Shown in pieces: positions 7,644-15,109 of a stretch of 64,000 nt of DNA. The DNA is from DASPWW01 sp963803425 (lineage in GTDB: Bacteria > Actinomycetota > Thermoleophilia > Solirubrobacterales > 70-9). Under the pieces are notes generated by a model. It was not told where the DNA came from and ran no database searches. It was given only the letters and a program-made list of their open reading frames with translations. The stretch's first letter is position 1; every line of letters starts with the position of its first letter. The stretch is taken from NCBI GenBank assembly GCA_963803425.1, contig CAWDMA010000001.1, forward strand, positions 558,001 to 622,000, read 5' to 3'. A program made the position numbers and the translations under genes.

Positions 7644-9076
7644 AGCGCGGCCTCCATCCCGGCGACCACGACATCGAGGTCCGGGACGGAGTCGCGGTCG
7701 GCGTTCACGCAGAAGAACGCCCTGCCGTCGTAGCTGAATATCGCGATGCCGAGCGCGTGCTCTGCCGCAAGCGGCACCAGCGGCCACGCGCTCCGGAGCC
7801 GCGACCCGAACGCGTAGAGCGGCAGCTGCGGCCCCGGCACGTTGGTGATCGTCACGTTGAACAGTCGGGTCGCGTACAGGGATCGGGCCAGGAGGCTGTG
7901 GATCACGGGCGGCGCGAGGCTGGTCAGCTCCATCAGCGAGGTGGAGCCGAGCGCCTGGGTGCCCGCCTTCAGCGCCTCGGCGGACTCGGTCTGGTGCGCG
8001 TAGCACCGTGCCGGATCCGGCTCCGCGACCGGGAGATCGACGAACAGCGACGTGATCACGTTCCCGGCCGCGAGGCGATCGGCCGCGCTGCGCACGTTCA
8101 CGGGGACCATCGCCCGCATCCCGTGCTCGGGGACCGGCTCGCCGCGCTCCAGCAGGAGGCGGCGCAGCCCGTAGGTGGACATCGCCAGCACCACGTCGTT
8201 GATCGTCCCCCCGAGCCCCCGCTTCACCTGCTTCAGGTCGGCGAGCGGCACGTCGACGACCGCCAGCCGGCGCTCGGGTCCGATCGGCCGGTTCAGGCTC
8301 GTGCGCGGCGCTGGGATCAGCTCGTCCCGAACCAGCAGCTCGGCCGTCGCCTTCGCCTGGGCGAGTGCGTCGCGGGCATGCTTCGGGTGGACGGCGGTGT
8401 CGGCGCCGAGGCGGAGGACCTCGCGGGCCGCTCGCACCCCGATGAGGGCCAGGCCCATCCCCACCTCGCCGGCGCCTCGGACGAGGCGCGCCGGCGGGCT
8501 CGCGCCCGCTTTGGGCTCGCGACTCCGAGCGGGCGGCGAATCGCCGCTGCGAGCGGTCTCGTCGCCGTTCGAGCTCCGGCGCGGAGCCGCGGGCTGCGGA
8601 TCGAGCATCAGCTGCGCAAGATCGACCGAGCCGACGCCGTCGACCATGCAGTGGTGGGTCTTGGTGACCATCGCCCACCGGCCGTCCGCGAGCTCCAGCA
8701 CCACCACCTCCCACAGAGGGCGCGAGCGGTCGAGCCGCTCCGAGTAGTACGCGCCCGCCCACTCGAGCAGCTCCCGTTCGCCGCGCGGGGCGGGCAGCGT
8801 CGCGATGCTGACGTGGTCGGCGATGTCGAACTCCGAGTGCTCCTCCCACGCCGGCCAGCTCAGCCCGCCCGTGCGGGGAGTGGACAGGCGCTGGGTCCAC
8901 CGGGGCAGCTTCGGAAGGCGGGCAGAGAGGTCCTCGCGGACCTCACGCAACGATGGGGCGCGCCCGTGCGGCCGGGGGTCGAACACCATCACCCCCCCGA
9001 TGTGCATGTGGGCGCTGTCGTCGACCTGCTCCAGCTCGAGGAACGTCGCGTCCAGCGCTGAAAGGTGATCTCCCAT
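7586..9076 (-). CDS. Wax ester synthase/acyl-CoA:diacylglycerol acyltransferase (WS/DGAT)
   Basis: 496 residues, typical for the family. The catalytic HHxxxDG motif is HHCMVDG at residues 141-147, with the second histidine as catalytic base. The N-terminus LSALDATFLELEQVDDSAHM and the later NDVVLAMSTYGLR, TSLFVDLPV and FNVTITNVPGPQ are all family landmarks. It should use acyl-CoA to make triacylglycerol or wax esters for storage. Mycobacterial Tgs1, a DosR-regulon member, is of this family. It lies 91 bp downstream of the PfkB gene on the same strand and may be co-transcribed. The extreme C-terminus overlaps the channel gene tail to tail. Confidence 0.93.
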   Translation of the reverse strand: MGDHLSALDATFLELEQVDDSAHMHIGGVMVFDPRPHGRAPSLREVREDLSARLPKLPRWTQRLSTPRTGGLSWPAWEEHSEFDIADHVSIATLPAPRGERELLEWAGAYYSERLDRSRPLWEVVVLELADGRWAMVTKTHHCMVDGVGSVDLAQLMLDPQPAAPRRSSNGDETARSGDSPPARSREPKAGASPPARLVRGAGEVGMGLALIGVRAAREVLRLGADTAVHPKHARDALAQAKATAELLVRDELIPAPRTSLNRPIGPERRLAVVDVPLADLKQVKRGLGGTINDVVLAMSTYGLRRLLLERGEPVPEHGMRAMVPVNVRSAADRLAAGNVITSLFVDLPVAEPDPARCYAHQTESAEALKAGTQALGSTSLMELTSLAPPVIHSLLARSLYATRLFNVTITNVPGPQLPLYAFGSRLRSAWPLVPLAAEHALGIAIFSYDGRAFFCVNADRDSVPDLDVVVAGMEAALQELVELGREREGSSASRS

Positions 9077-9167
9077 GCCCTGTGACGATCGTCTCGCCGC
9101 AAAAGGTCCGAGCGCATCCGTGCTGCGCCGCAGGCGGCATCCGTGCTTTCCCGACTGCGGGCGAGCG

Positions 9168-10091
9168 TCAGGCGGACGGTTCGCCGAGCGGCGCGATCGC
9201 CACCGATCCCGCCAGCCGGTCGATGTCGGTGCGCTGGCCGCTGCCGAGCCCGTGGCGGGTGACGTTCAGCCCTCCGGCCGCGACCGCGAGACGAAGCGCA
9301 TCCTCGAGTTCGAGTCCGTCCGCAACGCCGACCCCGAGCGCCGCGAACATCGAATCGCCCGCACCGCGTGGATCGAAGGGGGTGAAGCGGGGGCCGGTGA
9401 TCTCCAGCAGCCGCCCGCCGGCGAGCGCGATCGCGCCTTCGGCCGCGCGCGAGATCAGAACGTCCGCGGCGCCGCGCTCGTGCAGCTCGCGGACCCCGCC
9501 GACGATCGCTGTGATCGCTTCGCTCGGCGCGAGCCCCTCCCTGACGAGCTCCTCGCTGGAGAGCTTGAGGAGGTCGACGCCGCCCTCGAGGGCGGCCTGC
9601 AGCGGTGGGCCTGTGAGGTCGGCGAGCACGGTGCGGCCGTTTTGGCGCAAATCGGCGGCCAGCCTCGTGTAGATCTCCGCCGGGACTATCTCGTCGTGTA
9701 GCGGGCCGGTGAGCAGCGTCACGTCCGATGACAGCCCCACGGTCAGCGTCGCTCCGAACAGCTCGTCGATCTCGTGCCGGTGCAGGGTGTCGCTGCGCGT
9801 GGCGGCGACCTCGGCGCGGGTGCCGCTGCGCCGGTCGTGGATGTAGCAGCCGTTCGAGGCGTCGGCACGCACCTCGCGCAAGGTGATCCCCGCCGTCCGC
9901 ATCAGCGGGGCGAGCACCGTTCCGCTCTCGCCGCCGAGCGGTGCGCAGATCGTCACCTCAACCCCCAGCGAGGCGGCCATCCGCGACACCCAGAACCCCT
10001 GCCCACCGCCGTGCAGGTGAATCTCGGGCTGGTCGCCGGCGCCGCTCTCCACCGTCACCGTCAGCACGGGGGAAGGAGCGAGTACAGCCAT
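9168..10091 (-). CDS. PfkB-family sugar/phosphosugar kinase
   Basis: 307 residues from the ATG at 10091. The N-terminal substrate region has GGGQGFWVSRMAASLGVEV. The C-terminal PfkB signature FDPRGAGDSMFAALGVGVAD carries the anion hole GAGD with catalytic base Asp246. VLADLTGPPLQAALEGGVDLLKLSSEEL also matches the 1-phosphofructokinase/6-phosphofructokinase-2 branch. It phosphorylates a sugar or sugar phosphate, but which one cannot be read here. Mycobacterial Rv2029c, a DosR-regulon gene, is a PfkB protein, and this copy sits beside stress proteins and a WS/DGAT as well. Its promoter is back to back with that of the tandem USP gene. Confidence 0.88.
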   Translation of the reverse strand: MAVLAPSPVLTVTVESGAGDQPEIHLHGGGQGFWVSRMAASLGVEVTICAPLGGESGTVLAPLMRTAGITLREVRADASNGCYIHDRRSGTRAEVAATRSDTLHRHEIDELFGATLTVGLSSDVTLLTGPLHDEIVPAEIYTRLAADLRQNGRTVLADLTGPPLQAALEGGVDLLKLSSEELVREGLAPSEAITAIVGGVRELHERGAADVLISRAAEGAIALAGGRLLEITGPRFTPFDPRGAGDSMFAALGVGVADGLELEDALRLAVAAGGLNVTRHGLGSGQRTDIDRLAGSVAIAPLGEPSA

Positions 10092-10110
10092 CGACGGCAC
10101 CGGGCGGCAG

Positions 10111-10120
10111 AGCCTATCGT
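10111..10120. promoter_or_regulatory. Overlapping divergent -10-like boxes between pfkB-like and USP genes
   Basis: AGCCTATCGT reads TAGGCT on the minus strand (10111-10116, 19 nt before the PfkB ATG) and TATCGT on the plus strand (10115-10120, 15 nt before the USP TTG). The whole divergent gap is 44 bp, so the two promoters would compete for the same DNA. Confidence 0.35.
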
Positions 10121-10135
10121 CCGTCTTCTTCCGGA

Positions 10136-10975
10136 TTGGCGACCTTCGATCAGATAGCGGTCGGTTACGACCACAGCGAGCGCGGTGAGGACGCGCTCCG
10201 GCTCGGGGCGGAGCTGGCGCAGACCTCGGGCGGCGCGCTCCGGGTGGTTCGGGTCGAGACGGACCCGACGGGCGGCGGCGAGCAGGACGCGGTCCTGCGG
10301 GTCGAGCGCGAGGCCCGAGCGGCACTGCCGGATCCCGCGCCGGCTGTGCAGGCGGTGGTGCTGCGAGCGGACTCGCCGGCCCGCGCGCTGCACGAGCTGG
10401 CGGCCGACGGCCGCGCCGACCTGATCGTGCTCGGGTCCACCCACCGCGCAGGCATCGGTCGGGTGTTACCGGGCGGCGCCGCGGATCGCCTGCTCAGCGG
10501 CGCGCCGTGCCCGGTGGCGATCGCGCCGCGCGGGTACGAGCCGGATCAGCTCCGGGTGCTCGCGGTTGGCTTCGACGGGTCCGCCGAGGCCGAGGCGGCT
10601 GTGACGTTGGCCGGCGCGATCGGGCTGGAAGCCGAGGCCACCCTCCGGGTGATCGCCGTCCAGGAGGCTCCCGTGAGCGCGGGCGCGGCCCGAGCCGAGG
10701 CGATCGCGGCGATGCAGGATCTCCCCGATCTGCAGGAACGGCTGCAAGAGGTGGTCCGCGATCTCGACCCCGCGCTGCGCGCGCTGCCCGTCTTCGAACG
10801 CGGCAATCCCGCCGTCGTGCTCGTCGAGCGGGCGGAGGAGGGGGTCGACCTGCTCGCGATGGGCTCGCGCGGGTACGGGCCCGTGCGAGCCGTGCTGCTG
10901 GGCAGCGTCTCATCTCATGTGGCGCGCCGGGCGTCATGCCCGATCGTGATCACGCCGCGCGCCGCCGCCGGGTGA
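10136..10975 (+). CDS. Tandem universal stress protein (two UspA domains)
   Basis: About 279 residues. Domain 1 begins FDQIAVGYDHSERGEDALRL and ends in GSTHRAGIGRVLPGGAADRL. Domain 2 begins LRVLAVGFDGSAEAEAAVTL and ends in GSRGYGPVRAVLLGSVSSHV. Both keep the G-x2-G-x9-G pattern of ATP-binding USPs. The start is taken as TTG at 10136 (LATFDQIAVGYD), since no ATG or GTG precedes the first strand closely. Tandem USPs of this size are typical of actinobacterial hypoxia regulons. It is divergent from the PfkB gene. Confidence 0.87.
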   Translation: MATFDQIAVGYDHSERGEDALRLGAELAQTSGGALRVVRVETDPTGGGEQDAVLRVEREARAALPDPAPAVQAVVLRADSPARALHELAADGRADLIVLGSTHRAGIGRVLPGGAADRLLSGAPCPVAIAPRGYEPDQLRVLAVGFDGSAEAEAAVTLAGAIGLEAEATLRVIAVQEAPVSAGAARAEAIAAMQDLPDLQERLQEVVRDLDPALRALPVFERGNPAVVLVERAEEGVDLLAMGSRGYGPVRAVLLGSVSSHVARRASCPIVITPRAAAG

Positions 10976-11032
10976 GGCTCGGGCACGGGCTCCTGGCGAC
11001 GCCGCGTCCGTACTGGCCACGGATCCGGTTCC

Positions 11033-11992
11033 GTGACAGACCCCGTTGCCCGGCCGCGAGAAGTGCGAATAGCGTCACGGCCCGCCCTCGAACGACGGAG
11101 GCCGACGATTCCTGCACAGACCGCGACCGAGCCCGCCGCGGCGCCGCCACCCGGCGCCGACGCCCTGATGCCGCCGGCGGTAGCGGCGAAGGCGACCGAC
11201 GTCGGAGCCGCGAAGGCGTCGATGAGCTTCACGCGCACGTTCGTGCTGGCGGTGCTCGCCGGCGCGTTCATCGCGCTCGGGGCGATGTTCGCGACCACCG
11301 TGATCGCGGGCGCCGACGGCGTCCTCCCGTTCGGGGTGGGCCGGCTGCTGGCGGGGCTCGTGTTCTGCCTCGGCCTGATCCTGGTGGTGGTCGCCGGGGC
11401 GGAATTGTTCACCGGCAACAACCTGATCGTGATGGCCTCGGCCGAGGGCCGCGTCACCGTCGTGAAGCTGCTCCGCAACTGGGCGATCGTGTACGCAGGG
11501 AACCTGGTCGGCGCGCTCGGCACCGTCGCGCTCGTGTACGCCGGCGCCCAGTACGAGTTCGGCGACGGCTCGGTGGGCGCGGCGGCGCTCTCGATCGCCG
11601 AGGCGAAGACCAGCCTCGGCTGGGGTCAGGCGGTGGCGCTGGGGGTCATGTGCAACGCGCTCGTCTGCCTCGCGGTGTGGATGGCCTACAGCGCCCGCTC
11701 GGTCGCCGACAAGGTGCTCGCCGTGATCTTCCCGATCACCGCGTTCGTCGCCGCCGGGTTCGAGCACAGCGTCGCGAACATGTACTTCCTCCCGATGGGG
11801 TTGGTGGTGAAGGAGGACGGCTCCGACGCCTTCTTCGCCGAGATCGGCAAGACGCCGGCGGACTTCCCCGACGTGACCGTCGCCAACGCCGTGCTCGACA
11901 ACCTGATCCCGGTGACGATCGGGAACATCGTCGGCGGGGCCCTGATGGTGGGGCTGGTGTACTGGCTGGTGTACGTGCGGACGAAATCCTGA
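11033..11992 (+). CDS. Formate/nitrite transporter (FocA/NirC) family channel
   Basis: The call rests on MPPAVAAKATDVGAAKASMSF then FVLAVLAGAFIALGAMF, the typical FNT entry with helix 1. GAELFTGNNLIVMA (helix 2 broken region), GVMCNALVCLAVWMAYSARS and AGFEHSVANMYFLPMG are other FNT hallmarks; six membrane helices are expected. FNT channels pass formate, nitrite or other small monovalent acids. With the neighbouring oxidoreductase operon, formate or acetate export is plausible. The start is uncertain: GTG at 11033 is used here, but a GGAGG at 11096-11100 sits at ideal spacing before an in-frame ATT (11108), which would give a shorter natural-looking N-terminus. Confidence 0.88.
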   Translation: MTDPVARPREVRIASRPALERRRPTIPAQTATEPAAAPPPGADALMPPAVAAKATDVGAAKASMSFTRTFVLAVLAGAFIALGAMFATTVIAGADGVLPFGVGRLLAGLVFCLGLILVVVAGAELFTGNNLIVMASAEGRVTVVKLLRNWAIVYAGNLVGALGTVALVYAGAQYEFGDGSVGAAALSIAEAKTSLGWGQAVALGVMCNALVCLAVWMAYSARSVADKVLAVIFPITAFVAAGFEHSVANMYFLPMGLVVKEDGSDAFFAEIGKTPADFPDVTVANAVLDNLIPVTIGNIVGGALMVGLVYWLVYVRTKS

Positions 11993-12017
11993 ACCGAACT
12001 CGGCGGTTTCGACGGAA

Positions 12018-12032
12018 TGCGGGTTTCCCGCA
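12018..12032 (+). terminator. Weak hairpin after the FNT gene
   Basis: TGCGGG-TTT-CCCGCA forms a 6-bp stem with a 3-nt loop, 26 nt after the FNT stop. No T-tract follows, so termination is only possible. Confidence 0.25.
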
Positions 12033-12135
12033 CCGATTTGGCGGCGGCGCACCGATGATCGTGGCGGCGGGGTGCACGACCCTTGCGACGTGAGCTCACA
12101 CTCGATGCCGGCGAGCGTCAGGCGCGACACCAACG

Positions 12136-12168
12136 GCCGGGGCCGCAGACCCCCCACTTGGCCCCGGC
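12136..12168 (+). other. 9-bp perfect inverted repeat upstream of the 2-oxoacid oxidoreductase operon
   Basis: GCCGGGGCC (12136-12144) and GGCCCCGGC (12160-12168) can pair around a 15-nt loop. The structure lies about 60 bp before the gamma-subunit start, in a gap of 235 bp that holds no gene. It could be a terminator or part of the leader of the following operon. I see nothing else in the gap except a TAGGCC sequence at 12210-12215. Confidence 0.35.
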
Positions 12169-12227
12169 TGTACGGCGTCTGCACGCCGCCGGCGTCGACC
12201 CCGGATCCGTAGGCCGGTGCGTGGGGG

Positions 12228-12842
12228 ATGACGATGTTCGAGGTGCGGATCCACGGACGCGGCGGTCAGGGGGCGGTGACCGGTGCGGAGCTGCTCTCGG
12301 TAGCGGCGTTCCACGACGGCCTGCATGCGCAGGCGTTTCCGAGCTTCGGCTCTGAGCGCAGCGGAGCGCCGGTGGTCGCGTTCTGCCGGATCGACCAGCG
12401 CGAGATCCGGGTCCACGACCCGATCGCCCAGCCCGATGCGGTGATCATCCAGGACCCCACCCTGCTCCACCAGGTCGACGTCTTCGGCGGGCTCGAGCAC
12501 GACGGCCACATCCTGATCAACTCAACTCGAGGCTTCGACGAGCTCGGCCTCAGCGAGCTCGGCGAGCGGTTCCGGCGGGAGCGGATGCTGACCGTGCCGG
12601 CCACCGAGCTCGCGCGCAAGCACCTCGGGCGCCCGCTCCCCAACCTCGCCCTGGTCGGCGGGTTCGCCGCGATCACCGGGGTCGTGTCGCTCGAATCCGT
12701 CGCGACCGCGATCCGCGGAAAGTACGCAGGCGACGTCGGGGAGCGAAACATCGCCGCGGCGACCGAGGCGTTCGAGTACGTGCGGACCGAGCGGGAGGAG
12801 CGGGCGGCCGCACGCGAACGCGAATCTGAGGAGGCCGCGTAG
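12228..12842 (+). CDS. 2-oxoacid:acceptor oxidoreductase, gamma subunit
   Basis: 204 residues. EVRIHGRGGQGAVTGAELLS is the classical N-terminus of the gamma subunit (domain III) of pyruvate/2-ketoisovalerate ferredoxin oxidoreductases. SFGSERSGAPVVAFCRID and NLALVGGFAAITGVVSLESV also match. It is the first gene of a four-gene operon (gamma, alpha, beta, flavoprotein), separated from the next gene by 3 nt. In such enzymes this subunit contributes to CoA binding. The operon order and separate subunits resemble four-subunit archaeal and anaerobic POR enzymes rather than the single-chain type. An ATG two codons later (12234) is also possible. Confidence 0.9.
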   Translation: MTMFEVRIHGRGGQGAVTGAELLSVAAFHDGLHAQAFPSFGSERSGAPVVAFCRIDQREIRVHDPIAQPDAVIIQDPTLLHQVDVFGGLEHDGHILINSTRGFDELGLSELGERFRRERMLTVPATELARKHLGRPLPNLALVGGFAAITGVVSLESVATAIRGKYAGDVGERNIAAATEAFEYVRTEREERAAARERESEEAA

Positions 12843-12845
12843 TCG

Positions 12846-14099
12846 ATGCTCAGGCAGATCGAGGGATCGCGCGGGGTCGCCGAGGCGGTCGCGATGTGCC
12901 GCCCGGAGGTAGTGTGCGCATACCCGATCACCCCACAGACCCACATCGTCGAGGACCTCTCCGACATGGTCCGGTCGGGCGACCTGGCGCCGTGCGAGTA
13001 CGTCACCGTGGAGTCGGAGTTCTCCGCGATGTCCGTGTGCATCGGGGCGTCGGCGGCCGGCGCCCGGGCCTACACCGCGACCGCGAGCCAGGGGCTGCTG
13101 TACATGGCCGAAGCGCTGTTCAACGCCGCCGGCCTCGGGCTGCCGATCGTGATGACCTGTGCGAACCGGGCGATCGGGTCGCCGATAAACATCTGGAACG
13201 ACCACTCGGACGCGATGTCGCAACGCGATTCGGGGTGGATCCAGCTGTACGCTGAGTCGAACCAGGAGGCGCTCGACCTCCACGTCCAGGCCTTCCGGAT
13301 CGCCGAGCAGGTGTCGCTTCCGGTGATGGTGTGCATGGACGGGTTCGTGCTCACGCACGCGGTGGAGCGGGTCGACGTCCCCGCCGCCGAGCAGGTCGAC
13401 GCCTTCGTGGGGCCGTTCCAGCCGCGCCAGATGCTCGACCCCGACGAACCGGTGACGATCGGCGCCGTTGTCGGCCCGGAGGCGTTCTTCGAGGTGAAGT
13501 ACCTGGCGCACGCGAAGCAGATGGACGCGCTCGACCTGATCCCCGCGATCGCGGCGGAGTTCTCGGAGGCCTTCGGGCGCGACTCGGGCGGGCTGATCCG
13601 CACATACAGGACCGAGGACGCCGACTCGATCGTCGTCGCGCTCGGCTCCGTGCTGGGGACGATCGAGGACGTCGTCGACGAGCTCCGCGAGCGCGGGGTG
13701 CGGATCGGGGTCGTAGGGATCAAGTCGTTCCGTCCCTTCCCGCTCGAGGAGGTGCGTGCGGCGCTCGAGCACGCCGACCGCGTCGTCGTGCTCGAGAAGG
13801 CGCTCGCGGTCGGGATCGGCGGGATCGCCTCGGCGAACGTGCGGATGGCGCTGTCGGGCATCGAGCTTGCGGGCTACACCGTGATCGCCGGGCTGGGCGG
13901 ACGGCCGATCACGAAAGCCTCGCTGCGGCGGCTGCTCGACGACGCGGTCGCGGACCGGCTCGAGCCGCTCAGCTTCCTCGACCTCGACCGGGAGCGGGTT
14001 GAGCGCGAGCTGGTCCGGATGCGCGATCACCACCGCCCCGGACCGCACGCCGAGAACATCGTCCGCGACATGGGGATCGTCGCCGCGAGGTCGCACTGA
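12846..14099 (+). CDS. 2-oxoacid:acceptor oxidoreductase, alpha subunit
   Basis: 417 residues, the usual size for a separate alpha chain. VAMCRPEVVCAYPITPQTHI is the hallmark N-terminus with the YPITPxT substrate motif. VESEFSAMSVCIGASAAGAR and TASQGLLYMAEALFNAAGLG follow, along with FRIAEQVSLPVMVCMDGFVLTH-type sequence in domain I and a transketolase-like C-terminal domain II (IGVVGIKSFRPFP, VVLEKALAVGIGG). It pairs with the beta subunit to oxidise pyruvate or another 2-oxoacid to acyl-CoA and CO2 with reduced ferredoxin. Its stop overlaps the beta-subunit ATG. Confidence 0.92.
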   Translation: MLRQIEGSRGVAEAVAMCRPEVVCAYPITPQTHIVEDLSDMVRSGDLAPCEYVTVESEFSAMSVCIGASAAGARAYTATASQGLLYMAEALFNAAGLGLPIVMTCANRAIGSPINIWNDHSDAMSQRDSGWIQLYAESNQEALDLHVQAFRIAEQVSLPVMVCMDGFVLTHAVERVDVPAAEQVDAFVGPFQPRQMLDPDEPVTIGAVVGPEAFFEVKYLAHAKQMDALDLIPAIAAEFSEAFGRDSGGLIRTYRTEDADSIVVALGSVLGTIEDVVDELRERGVRIGVVGIKSFRPFPLEEVRAALEHADRVVVLEKALAVGIGGIASANVRMALSGIELAGYTVIAGLGGRPITKASLRRLLDDAVADRLEPLSFLDLDRERVERELVRMRDHHRPGPHAENIVRDMGIVAARSH

Positions 14100-15109
14100 T
14101 GGATAGGCAGGAGCAGCGGGTGAAGGGCTACCAGACCGGCACGTTCGCGGTCGGGAACCGGCTGCTCGAGCTCGACGAGCGCTCGGTGCAGGCGCGGATG
14201 GACCGCTCCAACTCGCTCACCTCCGGCCACCGCGCCTGCCAGGGGTGTGGGGAGGCGCTCGGGGCGCGGTACGCGCTCGACGCCGCGATGCGCGCCACCG
14301 ACGGGCGCCTGATCGCGACCAACGCGACCGGCTGCCTCGAGGTGTTCTCGACCCCGTTTCCCGAGTCCTCGTGGCAGCTCGCCTGGATCCACTCGCTGTT
14401 CGCGAACGCGGCGCCCGTCGCGACCGGCGTGCAGGCCGCGCTTCGGGCGAAGGGGCGGACGGACGTCCGCGTCATCGCCCAGGGGGGTGACGGGGGCACG
14501 GTCGACATCGGGTTCGCGTGCCTGTCGGGGATGTTCGAGCGAGACGATGACGTGCTGTACGTCTGTTACGACAACGAGGCGTACATGAACACCGGCGTGC
14601 AGCGCTCCGGCGCCACGCCGCCTGCGGCGCGGACCGCGAACACGAAGCCGATCGGCGAGCACCTGGGGAACCGGTTCGGGCAGGGCAAGAACGTGCCGCT
14701 GATCGCGATCGCGCACGAGATCCCCTACGTCGCGACCGCCACGGTCGCCGACCTGCATGACCTCGAGCACAAGGTGGAGCGGGCGATGGACGTCGACGGA
14801 GCCAGGTATCTGCACGTGTTCGTGCCCTGCCCGCTGGGCTGGGGCAGCGCCCCGCACGACACGATCAAGATCGCGCGACTCGTCACCGAGACGGGGCTCT
14901 TTCCCGTGTTCGAGGCGGAGCACGGGGAGGTGACGGGCGTATCGAAGATTCGCCGTCGCCTTCCTGTAGAGGATTACCTGAGGCCTCAGCGGCGCTACGC
15001 CCACCTGTTCGGTGACCCGCCGCAGTCCGAGGTGATCGCCCGGATCCAGGCCGGAGCCGACCGAAACATCAAGCGCTTCGGGCTGCTCCCCCACGGGGAT
15101 CAGGAATGA
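14099..15109 (+). CDS. 2-oxoacid:acceptor oxidoreductase, beta (TPP-binding) subunit
   Basis: 336 residues. GHRACQGCGEALGARYALDA supplies N-terminal cysteines typical of the iron-sulfur ligands in pyruvate ferredoxin oxidoreductase beta chains. ATGCLEVFSTPFPESSW, the TPP-binding segment GGDGGTVDIGF and YDNEAYMNTGVQRSGATPP are canonical. The C-terminal extension (DYLRPQRRYAHLF) is also typical of pyruvate-type enzymes. Pyruvate is the most likely substrate, which is inferred. Start and stop overlap with both neighbours (TGATG upstream, ATGA downstream), so expression should be stoichiometric. Confidence 0.92.
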   Translation: MDRQEQRVKGYQTGTFAVGNRLLELDERSVQARMDRSNSLTSGHRACQGCGEALGARYALDAAMRATDGRLIATNATGCLEVFSTPFPESSWQLAWIHSLFANAAPVATGVQAALRAKGRTDVRVIAQGGDGGTVDIGFACLSGMFERDDDVLYVCYDNEAYMNTGVQRSGATPPAARTANTKPIGEHLGNRFGQGKNVPLIAIAHEIPYVATATVADLHDLEHKVERAMDVDGARYLHVFVPCPLGWGSAPHDTIKIARLVTETGLFPVFEAEHGEVTGVSKIRRRLPVEDYLRPQRRYAHLFGDPPQSEVIARIQAGADRNIKRFGLLPHGDQE

